64,000 bases of DNA, from the NCBI RefSeq assembly GCF_000223375.1, contig NC_017384.1, positions 1,862,501 to 1,926,500 on the forward strand. Direction: 5' to 3'. A model generated the notes under the pieces. The model had not been told where the DNA came from, made no database searches, and worked only from the letters and a program-made list of their open reading frames with translations. This DNA is from Ketogulonicigenium vulgare WSH-001 (lineage in GTDB: Bacteria > Pseudomonadota > Alphaproteobacteria > Rhodobacterales > Rhodobacteraceae). Made by a program: the position numbers and the translations under genes. How positions within the stretch are numbered: the stretch's first letter is position 1; each line of letters begins with the position of its first letter. This document shows, piece after piece, positions 44,661 through 53,416 of this stretch.

Positions 44661-44861
44661 ATGTCCCGCCTTGTTGCACTCACCAGCCCCGTCACCGCCC
44701 GCGTCAGCTTGATTGCACGCTTGGCGTTTGCGCTGCGTGTCCGCCAAGAGCGCCGCCATCTTGTCCAGTTGGATGACCATCTGCTGAAGGATCTGGGCCT
44801 GTCGCGTGACGAAGTGCAGGCCGAGGCAGGTCGCAAGTTGTGGGACACGCCTAAACGCTGA
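44661..44861 (+). CDS. DUF1127 (YjiS-like) small protein
   Basis: A 66-aa basic protein with a C-terminal DUF1127 motif (QERRHLVQLDDHLLKDLGLSRDEVQAEA, residues about 29-56). DUF1127 proteins in alphaproteobacteria have been linked to RNA turnover, phosphate and carbon metabolism. The ATG at 44661 follows AAAGGAAAAG; the frame is open to 44637. It is divergent from a LysR gene and closed by a terminator. Confidence 0.88.
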   Translation: MSRLVALTSPVTARVSLIARLAFALRVRQERRHLVQLDDHLLKDLGLSRDEVQAEAGRKLWDTPKR

Positions 44862-44906
44862 GGCGCGAATCGTTCGCAACTGCGAAACCCAGATGTGAAA
44901 CAGCCG

Positions 44907-44932
44907 TGCCGCCCCAAAAGGGCGGCATTTTT
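44907..44932 (+). terminator. Intrinsic terminator after the DUF1127 gene
   Basis: TGCCGCCC / GGGCGGCA, an 8-bp perfect stem with a CAAAA loop, followed by TTTTT. Confidence 0.85.
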
Positions 44933-45032
44933 GCACGAACACCCGGAATTCATGGTTAATTGTGAAAAATCTGGGGGGTTAGACCTGTTATTCTTGAAAT
45001 AGGGCCGCGCATCCACGATATTCAGTCCTGAC

Positions 45033-45061
45033 GGCGCGAGCTCCTGCACAGGACCCGCGCC
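45033..45061 (+). other. Hairpin in the 5' untranslated region of the Bax-inhibitor gene
   Basis: Outer stem GGCGCG / CGCGCC and inner TCCT / AGGA, 32 nt before the ATG of the BI-1 gene. It may stabilise the message or affect translation. No effect can be read from sequence alone. Confidence 0.4.
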
Positions 45062-45093
45062 AATCATGTTGACTGTATTCGCTGGAGGACTCT

Positions 45094-45870
45094 ATGGCGC
45101 AATTTGACACGATCCGCAGTTCGGCCGGGGTTCGCGCCGGTGCGATCGACCAGGGCCTGAAAGCCCATATGAACAAAGTTTACGGCACCATGTCGATTGG
45201 CATGGTCATCACCGCACTGGCCGCTTGGGCTGTGTCGGGCCTTGCCGTGACCACCGACCCCAATGCTGCTGCCGCGCAAATGGGCAGCCGCTATCTGACT
45301 GATTTTGGTTACGCGCTGTATGCCTCGCCCCTGAAATGGGTGATCATGCTGCTGCCGATCGGCATGGTTTTCGCCTTTGGCGCGCTGATCAACCGCGTCT
45401 CGGCGGCTGGTGCGCAGCTGTTCTTCTATGTCTATGCCGCCGCCATGGGCCTGTCGCTCAGCTCGATCTTTCTGATCTACACGGGCACCTCGATCGTTCA
45501 GGTCTTTTTGATCACCGCAATCGCTTTTGCGGCGCTGTCGCTGTATGGCTACACGACCAAGCGTGACATCTCGGGTTGGGGCACGTTCCTGATCATGGGT
45601 CTGGTCGGCCTGCTGGTCGCAATGATCGTGAACATCTTTATCGGCTCGGGCCCGCTGGCAATGGCGATCTCGGTTCTGGGTGTGCTGCTGTTCGCTGGCT
45701 TGACCGCCTATGACACGCAAAACATCAAGAATACCTACATTCAGCACGCCGTCACCGGCGACAGCGAATGGCTGGGTAAGGCTGCGATCATGGGCGCGCT
45801 GAGCCTGTATCTGGACTTCATCAACATGTTCGTCATGTTGCTGCAACTGTTCGGCAACCGTCAGGAATAA
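45094..45870 (+). CDS. Bax inhibitor-1/YccA-family membrane protein
   Basis: A 258-aa protein with seven predicted membrane helices and the BI-1/TMBIM family motifs (MNKVYGTMSIGMVITALAAW, GLTAYDTQNIK, and GALSLYLDFINMFVMLLQL near the C-terminus). Relatives are pH-dependent calcium leak channels, and E. coli YccA modulates the FtsH protease. A very good Shine-Dalgarno (GGAGGA) lies 4 nt before the ATG. It is monocistronic with its own terminator. Confidence 0.92.
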   Translation: MAQFDTIRSSAGVRAGAIDQGLKAHMNKVYGTMSIGMVITALAAWAVSGLAVTTDPNAAAAQMGSRYLTDFGYALYASPLKWVIMLLPIGMVFAFGALINRVSAAGAQLFFYVYAAAMGLSLSSIFLIYTGTSIVQVFLITAIAFAALSLYGYTTKRDISGWGTFLIMGLVGLLVAMIVNIFIGSGPLAMAISVLGVLLFAGLTAYDTQNIKNTYIQHAVTGDSEWLGKAAIMGALSLYLDFINMFVMLLQLFGNRQE

Positions 45871-45889
45871 TCCTGACGGCCACCAAGAC

Positions 45890-45918
45890 AAAAGGCCGGG
45901 CCATCGCCCGGCCTTTTT
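45890..45918. terminator. Bidirectional terminator after the BI-1 gene
   Basis: A perfect 12-bp stem AAAAGGCCGGGC / GCCCGGCCTTTT with loop CATC and one further T, between convergent genes. Confidence 0.9.
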
Positions 45919-45936
45919 CGTTTTACCGCAGGCCTG

Positions 45937-46479
45937 TTACCGCAGGCTTGCGGCGTAACCCGCCAGATAGTCGGCGAGCTGCTTGCGCACGGCGTCGTCG
46001 GTCAGGTTCAGATCCGCATCGAACACATTGCCCGCGCGCGACACCATCAGACGCGCGTCATGCCATGGCCGCATCCCCAGCGACCGCATCACCGGCGCCC
46101 AATGCGCCTGTGCCAGCACCGTGCCAAAGCCGCCGGGCGAGGCGCCGATCACCGCCACAGGTTTCCCCTTGAACGCGGCCAGTCCCTTGCCCCGCGACAT
46201 CCAATCCAAGGTGTTTTTCAGCACGCCGGGAATGCTGCCATTGTATTCGGGACTGACCAGCAGCAGGCCATCGGCTGCCGCCAATTGCCCCTGCAGTGCC
46301 ACGACCTGCGCGGGCAGCCCCTCGGCCTCTTCCAGATCCCCGTCGTAAAGGGGCACGCCATGCATATCGCCGATGTCCAGCGTGGTGCCCTCGGGCGTCT
46401 CGGCGAGAGCCGCGCGCAGCAGCGCGGCATTGAATGACGCCGCCCGCAGGCTGCCTGCAATGGCCAGAATGCGTGTCAT
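45937..46479 (-). CDS. NADPH-dependent FMN reductase family protein
   Basis: A 180-aa flavodoxin-like oxidoreductase. The FMN-binding start AIAGSLRAASFNAALLRAAL and the second motif SPEYNGSIPGVLKNTLDW are typical of the ArsH/YieF/ChrR group of NAD(P)H:quinone or azo reductases. The physiological acceptor (quinone, chromate or azo compound) cannot be assigned from sequence. Confidence 0.9.
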   Translation of the reverse strand: MTRILAIAGSLRAASFNAALLRAALAETPEGTTLDIGDMHGVPLYDGDLEEAEGLPAQVVALQGQLAAADGLLLVSPEYNGSIPGVLKNTLDWMSRGKGLAAFKGKPVAVIGASPGGFGTVLAQAHWAPVMRSLGMRPWHDARLMVSRAGNVFDADLNLTDDAVRKQLADYLAGYAASLR

Positions 46480-46554
46480 GGTGGTTCCTCTCGTCCTTTG
46501 GTCAAGTTGCGCCTAAGATGGCGAAAACCCCAATGCGCGTGAAGGAGATTTGCA

Positions 46555-47604
46555 ATGCATGGCGAATATAAAGTTCCAGGTGGAAAGCTGGTCATTGCCG
46601 ATGTTGAACAGGTGGACGGCAAACTGGCCGATGTGCGCATTTCGGGCGACTTCTTTCTAGAGCCGGCAGAGGCGTTGGACGATATCCTTGCCGCGCTGAA
46701 CGGCCTGCCCGCGGATCTCTCGCCGGCCGAGACCACCGCCGCCATTACCGCGGGCCTGCGCCCCGGCACGCAACTCGTGGGATTTACCGCCGCCGACATC
46801 ACCACCGCCGTGCGCCGCGCCCTGGGCCTGAGCAAAACCTGGCGCGATTTTGACTGGCAGATCATCGATGGCGCCCCCGAAAGCCCCGCCATGCATCTGG
46901 CGCTGGACGAGGTGCTGGCGCGCGAAGTTGCCGCCGGGCGCCGCGCACCGACGCTGCGATTCTGGCAATGGGATCGCCCCGCCATCATCATCGGCAATTT
47001 CCAATCGCTCTCGAACGAGGTTGATCTGGAGGCCGCCCAATCCCATGGCATCCAAACCGTCCGCCGCGTCACCGGCGGCGGCGCGATGTTCGTCGAGCCG
47101 GGGTCCGCCATCACCTATTCGCTTTACGCGCCCGAATCTTTGGTCGCCGATATGGATTTCGCCGCCTCTTACGCCTTCCTTGATATGTGGGTCATCAAGG
47201 CCCTGAACGAATTGGGCGTGGATGCGGTCTATAAACCGCTGAATGATATCGCCAGTTCAAAGGGCAAAATCGGCGGTGCGGCGCAAAAGCGGTTTGCGGG
47301 CGGCGTCGTGCTGCACCATGCCACCATGTCCTATGATGTTGATGTGAATAAGATGTTCCAGGTCTTGCGCATCGGCCGCGAAAAGCTGTCGGACAAGGGA
47401 ATCACCAGCGCGCAAAAGCGCGTCGATCCCGTGCGCAGCCAGACGGGCCTGCCGCGCGATGAAGTGATCACACGGATGAAGGCGACCTTTACCGACCTGA
47501 ACGGAGGCAGCACCGGCGCGATCACAGCAGATGAACGCCGCGCCGCCGAGGCGCTGGCCAGCAGCAAATTCGAAGATCCGCAGTGGCTGCGACATGTTCC
47601 CTGA
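46555..47604 (+). CDS. lplA: Lipoate-protein ligase with N-terminal accessory domain
   Basis: A 349-aa ligase that attaches free lipoate to E2 and H proteins. Residues about 1-95 resemble the accessory domain usually found at the C-terminus of LplA or as separate LplB in archaea (YKVPGGKLVIADVE and RISGDFFLEPAEAL). Residues about 105-340 are the catalytic domain, with RRVTGGGAMFVEPGSAITYS and KPLNDIASSKGKIGGAAQKR containing the catalytic lysine. The order of domains is thus reversed compared with E. coli LplA. A strong Shine-Dalgarno AAGGAG is present. Confidence 0.88.
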   Translation: MHGEYKVPGGKLVIADVEQVDGKLADVRISGDFFLEPAEALDDILAALNGLPADLSPAETTAAITAGLRPGTQLVGFTAADITTAVRRALGLSKTWRDFDWQIIDGAPESPAMHLALDEVLAREVAAGRRAPTLRFWQWDRPAIIIGNFQSLSNEVDLEAAQSHGIQTVRRVTGGGAMFVEPGSAITYSLYAPESLVADMDFAASYAFLDMWVIKALNELGVDAVYKPLNDIASSKGKIGGAAQKRFAGGVVLHHATMSYDVDVNKMFQVLRIGREKLSDKGITSAQKRVDPVRSQTGLPRDEVITRMKATFTDLNGGSTGAITADERRAAEALASSKFEDPQWLRHVP

Positions 47605-47646
47605 TCGGCCCCGTCACCGCGGATAATGCCAGCTAAAACAGCGACA

Positions 47647-47676
47647 TCTGCGCGCATCTGCATTTTTGCGCGCAGA
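47647..47676. repeat. Perfect inverted repeat upstream of tRNA-Leu
   Basis: TCTGCGCGCA (47647-47656) and TGCGCGCAGA (47667-47676), a perfect 10-bp stem with a 10-nt loop. No T-tract follows on either strand. It lies 43 bp after lplA and 6 bp before the -35 of the tRNA promoter. Confidence 0.6.
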
Positions 47677-47681
47677 CCCGC

Positions 47682-47710
47682 TTGACGGCCCGCCCGCGCC
47701 GGACAATAAG
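47682..47710 (+). promoter_or_regulatory. Putative promoter of tRNA-Leu
   Basis: A good -35 TTGACG (47682-47687), a 17-nt spacer and a weaker -10 AATAAG (47705-47710), about 45 bp before the tRNA. Confidence 0.45.
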
Positions 47711-47755
47711 GGCGCACCAAAACCGGCGGTCGTGATTGCAGGTTTTGTGACAGGT

Positions 47756-47840
47756 GCGGGCGTGGCGAAATTGGCAGACGCAGCAGATTTAGGTTCTGCC
47801 GCCGAGAGGCGTGGGGGTTCAAGTCCCTCCGCCCGCACCA
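47756..47840 (+). tRNA. tRNA-Leu (anticodon TAG)
   Basis: An 85-nt tRNA. The acceptor stem GCGGGCG pairs with CGCCCGC, and the genome encodes the CCA end (47838-47840). The anticodon stem GCAGA / TCTGC encloses loop TTTAGGT with TAG as anticodon. The long variable arm and GGTTCAAGTC T-loop are those of a class II tRNA-Leu. It reads CUA codons (and CUN by wobble). A T-rich stretch follows the CCA. Confidence 0.96.
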
Positions 47841-47871
47841 TTTTAACGCTTTTGGCGGCATGTTTTCATTT

Positions 47872-47888
47872 CGCACTATTTTTGCGCA
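47872..47888. promoter_or_regulatory. Possible NtrC-binding site upstream of glnB
   Basis: CGCACTATTTTTGCGCA matches the NtrC consensus GCAC-N7-GTGC with one mismatch (GCAC-TATTTTT-GCGC). It lies about 130 bp before the glnB start. NtrC control of glnB-glnA is well established in related bacteria; this particular site is inferred. Confidence 0.4.
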
Positions 47889-47920
47889 AATATGCCTAAA
47901 AATTAGTCACGCCCCTCTGA

Positions 47921-48355
<435 letters not shown>

Positions 48356-48417
48356 CTATCGGCATTGCCGAGGCACGCAATAAGCCTCGGGATATATCTT
48401 CCGAAAGGATATCGAAG

Positions 48418-49824
48418 ATGACCACTTACAAGCTTCTGGAACTGATCAAGGAAGAGGATGCCGCCTATGTCGACATTCGCTTTACTGATCCCAAAGGCAA
48501 ATTGCAGCACGTAACCGTCGTTGCCGATCTGGTCGACGAAGACTTCATCGAAGAAGGCTTCATGTTCGACGGCTCGTCCATCGCTGGCTGGAAGTCGATT
48601 GACCAGTCCGACATGAAGCTGATGGCCGACAGCGACAGCGCCTATGTCGACCCCTTCTATGCGGAAAAGACGATTGCAGTGCACTGCAACGTGGTCGAGC
48701 CCGACACCGGCGAAGCCTATGCGCGCGACCCCCGTTCGATCGCTTTGAAGGCCGAGGCCTACCTGAAGTCTTCGGGTATCGGCGATGCTTTCTACTGCGG
48801 TCCGGAAGCTGAATTCTTCCTGTTCGACGACGTCCGCTATTCGGTTTCGATGAACAAAGTTTCGTTCGAAGTTGATGGCGTTGATGCCGCGTGGAACAGC
48901 GACACGAAATACGAAGCTGGCAACATGGGCCACCGCCCGGGCGTCAAGGGCGGCTATTTCCCCGTGAACCCGATCGACGATGCGCAAGATCTGCGCAGCG
49001 AAATGCTGTCGACCATGAAGCGCATCGGCATCAAAGTCGACAAGCACCACCACGAAGTGGCCTCGTCGCAGCACGAGCTGGGCATGATTTTCGGCGGCCT
49101 GACCGAGCAAGCCGACAACATCCAGAAATACAAATACATCATTCACAACGTTGCCCATGCCTATGGCAAATCGGCAACCTTTATGCCCAAGCCGATCGCT
49201 GGCGATAACGGTTCGGGCATGCATGTGAACATGTCGATCTGGAAAGACGGCAAGCCGCTGTTCGCGGGCGACAAATACGCCGACCTCAGCCAAGAGGCGC
49301 TGTATTTCATCGGTGGTATCCTGAAGCACGCGAAAGCGCTGAACGCGATCACCAACCCCTCGACCAACTCGTACAAGCGCCTGATCCCGGGTTTTGAAGC
49401 CCCCGTTCTGCGCGCCTATTCGGCCCGTAACCGCTCGGGTTGCGTCCGTATTCCGTGGTCGGAGTCGCCCAAAGCCAAGCGCGTCGAAGCCCGCTTCCCC
49501 GATCCGTCGGCGAACCCCTATCTGGCTTTCGCAGCTCTGCTGATGGCTGGCCTTGACGGCATCAAGAACAAGATCGACCCGGGCGCAGCTTCGGACAAGG
49601 ATCTGTACGATCTGCCGCCCGAAGAGCTGGCCGAAATCCCGACCGTTTGCGGCAGCTTGCGCGAGGCGCTGACCGAGCTGGCAGCCGACATGGACTTCCT
49701 GACCGCTGGTGACGTGTTCACCAAAGATCAGCTGGAAGCCTATATCGAACTGAAGTGGCAAGAAGTGTACGCTTACGAGCACACCCCCCACCCGGTCGAA
49801 TACAAAATGTACTACAGCTGCTAA
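48418..49824 (+). CDS. glnA: Glutamine synthetase, type I
   Basis: A 468-aa dodecameric GSI-beta enzyme. Visible motifs: [10 protein letters not shown], the [19 protein letters not shown]/glutamate site, and [10 protein letters not shown]. The adenylylation tyrosine is Tyr397 in [10 protein letters not shown], so it is expected to be controlled by GlnE adenylyltransferase acting through PII. A good Shine-Dalgarno (AAGGA) is present. A strong terminator closes the operon. Confidence 0.97.
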   Translation: MTTYKLLELIKEEDAAYVDIRFTDPKGKLQHVTVVADLVDEDFIEEGFMFDGSSIAGWKSIDQSDMKLMADSDSAYVDPFYAEKTIAVHCNVVEPDTGEAYARDPRSIALKAEAYLKSSGIGDAFYCGPEAEFFLFDDVRYSVSMNKVSFEVDGVDAAWNSDTKYEAGNMGHRPGVKGGYFPVNPIDDAQDLRSEMLSTMKRIGIKVDKHHHEVASSQHELGMIFGGLTEQADNIQKYKYIIHNVAHAYGKSATFMPKPIAGDNGSGMHVNMSIWKDGKPLFAGDKYADLSQEALYFIGGILKHAKALNAITNPSTNSYKRLIPGFEAPVLRAYSARNRSGCVRIPWSESPKAKRVEARFPDPSANPYLAFAALLMAGLDGIKNKIDPGAASDKDLYDLPPEELAEIPTVCGSLREALTELAADMDFLTAGDVFTKDQLEAYIELKWQEVYAYEHTPHPVEYKMYYSC

Positions 49825-49843
49825 TTGCGGCTTGTTTTACGGG

Positions 49844-49869
49844 AAAGGGCGCCTCTGGGCGCCCTTTTT
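49844..49869 (+). terminator. Intrinsic terminator after glnA
   Basis: A perfect 10-bp stem AAAGGGCGCC / GGCGCCCTTT with a TCTG loop and further T residues. Confidence 0.88.
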
Positions 49870-49932
49870 CATTGCCCATGCGGCACGCGCCGCATATGAC
49901 GCGCCCATCCCATCCCAACCAAAGGCCCGCCG

Positions 49933-51240
49933 ATGATCCCGCGCTATTCCCGTCCCGAAATGGTTGCCATCTGGTCCCCCGAGACCAAGTTCAAGATCTG
50001 GTACGAGATCGAGGCCTATGCCTGCGACGCGCAAGCCGAGCTGGGCGTGATCCCCAAGGCCAATGCCGAAGCCGTCTGGCGCGCCAAGGATGTGGAATTC
50101 GACGTCGCCCGTATCGACGAGATCGAGGCGGTCACCAAACATGACGTCATCGCCTTTCTGACCCATCTGGCCGAACATATCGGCGCTGATGATGCGCGCT
50201 TTGTCCATCAGGGCATGACCAGCAGCGACGTGCTGGATACGACGCTGAACGTGCAACTGGTGCGCGCGGCCGATATCCTGCTGGCCGATATGGACAAGGT
50301 GCTGGCCGCGCTGAAACGCCGTGCCTTTGAACACAAGGACACCGTCCGCATCGGTCGCAGCCACGGCATCCACGCCGAGCCGACCACGATGGGCCTGACC
50401 TTTGCCCGTTTCTATGCTGAAATGGACCGCGGCCGCAGCCGTCTGCTGGCGGCGCGGGCCGAGATTGCGACCGGCGCCATCTCGGGCGCGGTGGGGACGT
50501 TCGCGAATATCGACCCCTTTGTCGAAGAATATGTCTGCGAAAAACTGGGGCTCGCGCCAGAACCGATCAGCACGCAGGTCATCCCGCGCGACCGCCATGC
50601 GATGTTCTTTGCAACCCTTGGCGTCATCGCCAGCAGCATTGAAAACATCGCGATTGAGATCCGCCACATGCAGCGCACCGAGGTACTGGAGGCCGAAGAA
50701 TTCTTCAGCCCCGGCCAAAAGGGCAGCTCGGCCATGCCGCATAAGCGCAACCCTGTGCTGACCGAAAACCTGACCGGCCTTGCCCGTCTGGTGCGCATGT
50801 CGGTGACCCCCGCGCTGGAAAACGTCGCCCTGTGGCACGAGCGTGACATCAGCCATTCGTCCGTCGAGCGTGCCATTGGCCCGGACACGACCATCACGCT
50901 GGATTTTGCGCTGAACCGTCTGGCCGGTGTCGTGGAAAAGCTGGTGATCTATCCCGAAAACATGCTGCGCAATATGAACCAGTTCAAAGGCTTGGTCATG
51001 TCGCAGCGCGTGCTGCTGGCCCTGACCCAAGCGGGCGTCTCGCGCGAGGATAGCTATCGTCTGGTGCAGCGCAACGCGATGAAGGTCTGGGAACAGGGCG
51101 CGGATTTCAAAACCGAACTGCTGGGCGATGCCGAAGTGACCGCCGCGCTGACGCCTGCACAGATCGAGGAAAAATTCGACCTCGGTTATCACACCAAACA
51201 TGTGGATACGATTTTCGCCCGGGTTTTCGGCGCAGCGTAA
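49933..51240 (+). CDS. purB: Adenylosuccinate lyase
   Basis: A 435-aa fumarase/aspartase-superfamily lyase used twice in purine synthesis (SAICAR to AICAR and adenylosuccinate to AMP). The signature GQKGSSAMPHKRNP is present, as are the MTSSDVLDTT and GRSHGIHAEPTT active-site segments. This short bacterial form is of normal length. The following FliG-like gene starts just after it. Confidence 0.96.
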   Translation: MIPRYSRPEMVAIWSPETKFKIWYEIEAYACDAQAELGVIPKANAEAVWRAKDVEFDVARIDEIEAVTKHDVIAFLTHLAEHIGADDARFVHQGMTSSDVLDTTLNVQLVRAADILLADMDKVLAALKRRAFEHKDTVRIGRSHGIHAEPTTMGLTFARFYAEMDRGRSRLLAARAEIATGAISGAVGTFANIDPFVEEYVCEKLGLAPEPISTQVIPRDRHAMFFATLGVIASSIENIAIEIRHMQRTEVLEAEEFFSPGQKGSSAMPHKRNPVLTENLTGLARLVRMSVTPALENVALWHERDISHSSVERAIGPDTTITLDFALNRLAGVVEKLVIYPENMLRNMNQFKGLVMSQRVLLALTQAGVSREDSYRLVQRNAMKVWEQGADFKTELLGDAEVTAALTPAQIEEKFDLGYHTKHVDTIFARVFGAA

Positions 51241-51301
51241 CCCCGTATTAACGCGGCGGGGCGCAGGGTTGGGGGACCTCTCCCAATCCGGTGCCCCGCA
51301 C

Positions 51302-52327
51302 GTGCAACATATCGACCATTATTCCCGCGCCACCAAAGCCGCCATCGTGGTGCAGGCCCTGCTGCGCGAGGGGCAGACGCCCCCCCTCGCCCGCCTGCCC
51401 GAGGATGTGCAGGTGCGGCTGACCCATGAAATCAGCAACCTGCGCCTTGTCGATCGCGCGACGATGAATGCGGTTGTGTCCGAATTCATTGCCGAGCTGG
51501 AGGGGCTGGGCCTTGCCGCCCCCGCCGATATGGAGGGGACGCTGGCCAGCGTTGCGCAGCACCTCAGCCCGGGCGCTGCGGCCCGCCTGCGGTCCGAGGC
51601 GGCGGCGCGGGTCGGCAGTGATCCCTGGGCACAGATCCGGCAGATGAAGCCGGATGAGCTTGCGGCGCCTTTGTCGCGCGAAAGCATCGAAATCGCCGCA
51701 GTGATCCTATCTCGCCTGCCCGTCAACCGCGCGGCCGAGGCGCTGTCGCGCATTCCGGGCGAACGCGCCCGCCGTGTCGCGCTGGCCTTTTCCCGTGCAA
51801 ACCACGTCAGCCCATTGGCGCTGCATCGCATCGGGCAGGCAATTGTGCGCGACTATTGCGCGATCGAGGCACCGGCCTTTGACCGCCCGCCCGACCAGCG
51901 CGTCGGTGCGATCCTGAACGCCAGCACCCAGCGCACCCGCGACACTGTGCTTGAGGGTTTGGGCGAAGATGATCCCGCCTTTGCCGATCAGGTGCGCCGC
52001 GCGATTTTCACCTATGCCCATATTCCGACACGCCTTTATCCGCAGGATGTGCCGAAAATCCTGCGCAAGATCGACCCGCCCGATCTGGCCACCGTCATCG
52101 CCGCGACCCAAGGACAAGAGACCGACGACGGTGCGACGACGGCCTATCTGTTGGCCAATATCCCGCAGCGCCTTGGCGACACGTTGCGCGAAGAGGCCGC
52201 AGCGATGGACAGGCCCCGCCGCGCCGATGTGGAAAAGGCGATGGGGGTGATCGTTGCCACCCTGCGCGAGGCCGCTGATCAGGGAGAAGTGAACCTGATG
52301 AACACCGCACCCGACGATGAGGCATAG
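51302..52327 (+). CDS. Orphan FliG-like protein
   Basis: A 341-aa protein with the layout of the flagellar switch protein FliG. The N-terminal part (YSRATKAAIVVQALLREG...VVSEFIAELEGLG) corresponds to FliG-N, the middle (about residues 105-190) to FliG-M, and the C-terminus (about 205-335, RAIFTYAHIPTRLYPQDVPK, KILRKIDPPDLATVI) to FliG-C. The EHPQR motif of FliG-M that contacts FliM is not conserved (RESIE instead). It follows purB, far from any flagellar gene in this window. The start is uncertain: GTG at 51302 is used, a TTG at 51269 is possible, and the open frame from 51200 overlaps purB. Confidence 0.7.
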   Translation: MQHIDHYSRATKAAIVVQALLREGQTPPLARLPEDVQVRLTHEISNLRLVDRATMNAVVSEFIAELEGLGLAAPADMEGTLASVAQHLSPGAAARLRSEAAARVGSDPWAQIRQMKPDELAAPLSRESIEIAAVILSRLPVNRAAEALSRIPGERARRVALAFSRANHVSPLALHRIGQAIVRDYCAIEAPAFDRPPDQRVGAILNASTQRTRDTVLEGLGEDDPAFADQVRRAIFTYAHIPTRLYPQDVPKILRKIDPPDLATVIAATQGQETDDGATTAYLLANIPQRLGDTLREEAAAMDRPRRADVEKAMGVIVATLREAADQGEVNLMNTAPDDEA

Positions 52328-52400
52328 CTGCATGCACCCGAAAGGGTTGCTCTTTTTGAGAAAGCTTGCGATCACGGGGGGATCACAACACCGGACAGAC

Positions 52401-53303
52401 ATGGCCCAGACATCCCCCCCCGCCGATGCGCTTGACGGATCATTCGCCGATCTGGTGACGGATCGCGCCCTGCGCGGGCTGTTGGCTTTGGCAATGGCCC
52501 TGCCTTATGAGCGGCGGGTTGCGATGATGGGGGCAATCACACGCAAAGTCATCGGGCCGCTGGCGGGCTATCGCAAGCGCGCGGAAGTGAACCTTGCGAT
52601 GATTGATCCGCAGCTGACCGCACTGCGCCGCCGGCAGATCGCGGGCTATGTGCTGGATAACATGGGCCGCACCCTGATCGAGAATTACTCGAACAAAGAC
52701 CTTGGTGCGCGCCTTGCCACGACCGAGATCACCGGCGAGGGGCTGGACGCGCTGGCCGAGGCCAAAGCCGCAGGCCGTCCGGTGCTGTTTCTGACCGCGC
52801 ATTTTGGCAATTACGAAGTGCCGCGCCACATCCTGCACCGCATGGGCTATGTCATCGGTGGCATCTATCGCCCGATGCGCAACCCCTATTTCAACAGCCA
52901 TTACATCCGCACGATGGAAGATGTCTCGGGCCCCGTTTTCCCGCAAGGCCGCCGTGGCACGATGGGATTCGTGAAACATCTGCGCGCGGGCGGCATGGCG
53001 ACGCTGCTGTTTGACGTACATGATGTGGGCGGGGCGCCGATCAGCTATCTGGGCCAGCCTGCGCTGACCTCGCTGTCCGCCGCCGAGATGGCCTTGAAAT
53101 TCAACGCCCTGCTGATTCCCTATTTCGGCACGCGTTCGGGCGACGGCCTCAGCTTTACCCCCACGCTCGAGGCGCCGATCCCGCATAGCGATCCGCTGAC
53201 CATGATGCAGGAAGCCACCCGCCGCCTAGAGGCGCGGGTCGCCGCGAACCCGGAACAATGGTTCTGGGTGCACCGCCGCTGGAAAGCGCCTAAAACCGCG
53301 TAA
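52401..53303 (+). CDS. LpxL/HtrB-family lysophospholipid acyltransferase
   Basis: A 300-aa acyltransferase with the catalytic HX4E motif in LTAHFGNYEVPRH (about residue 137), the IYRPMRNPYFN segment and the C-terminal WFWVHRRWK typical of lipid A late acyltransferases (LpxL/LpxM). The family adds secondary acyl chains to lipid A. An N-terminal hydrophobic stretch probably attaches it to the inner membrane. The ATG at 52401 (MAQTSPPADA) is chosen; the open frame to 52317 overlaps the FliG-like gene. Confidence 0.88.
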   Translation: MAQTSPPADALDGSFADLVTDRALRGLLALAMALPYERRVAMMGAITRKVIGPLAGYRKRAEVNLAMIDPQLTALRRRQIAGYVLDNMGRTLIENYSNKDLGARLATTEITGEGLDALAEAKAAGRPVLFLTAHFGNYEVPRHILHRMGYVIGGIYRPMRNPYFNSHYIRTMEDVSGPVFPQGRRGTMGFVKHLRAGGMATLLFDVHDVGGAPISYLGQPALTSLSAAEMALKFNALLIPYFGTRSGDGLSFTPTLEAPIPHSDPLTMMQEATRRLEARVAANPEQWFWVHRRWKAPKTA

Positions 53304-53412
53304 AGCGGCGCAGCACCTTTGTCACTTTGCGGGCTTGGCGCATTTGCGGGGATTTATTCGCGCCTTTGCTGCCCATAAACATGTTCAGCAGCATGGAAAT
53401 CAGTCGTTGCAT
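53290..53412 (-). CDS. 40-residue basic small protein downstream of scpB
   Basis: A 40-codon ORF starting 4 nt after the scpB stop with a good ribosome site (GAGGA 8 nt upstream). The protein begins MQRLISMLLNMFMGSKGAN and ends in a basic helix (RKVTKVLRRFTRF). It is an amphipathic, positively charged peptide. It is probably translated from the scpA-scpB message, and overlaps the convergent acyltransferase end by 14 nt. From memory, similar short basic peptides occur near scpB in relatives; the function is unknown. Confidence 0.6.
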   Translation of the reverse strand: MQRLISMLLNMFMGSKGANKSPQMRQARKVTKVLRRFTRF

Positions 53413-53416
53413 CGGC

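Noticed and set aside
47666..47899. 78-codon ORF over the tRNA-Leu region
   Set aside because: It spans the complete tRNA and has no ribosome site; it is chance coding.
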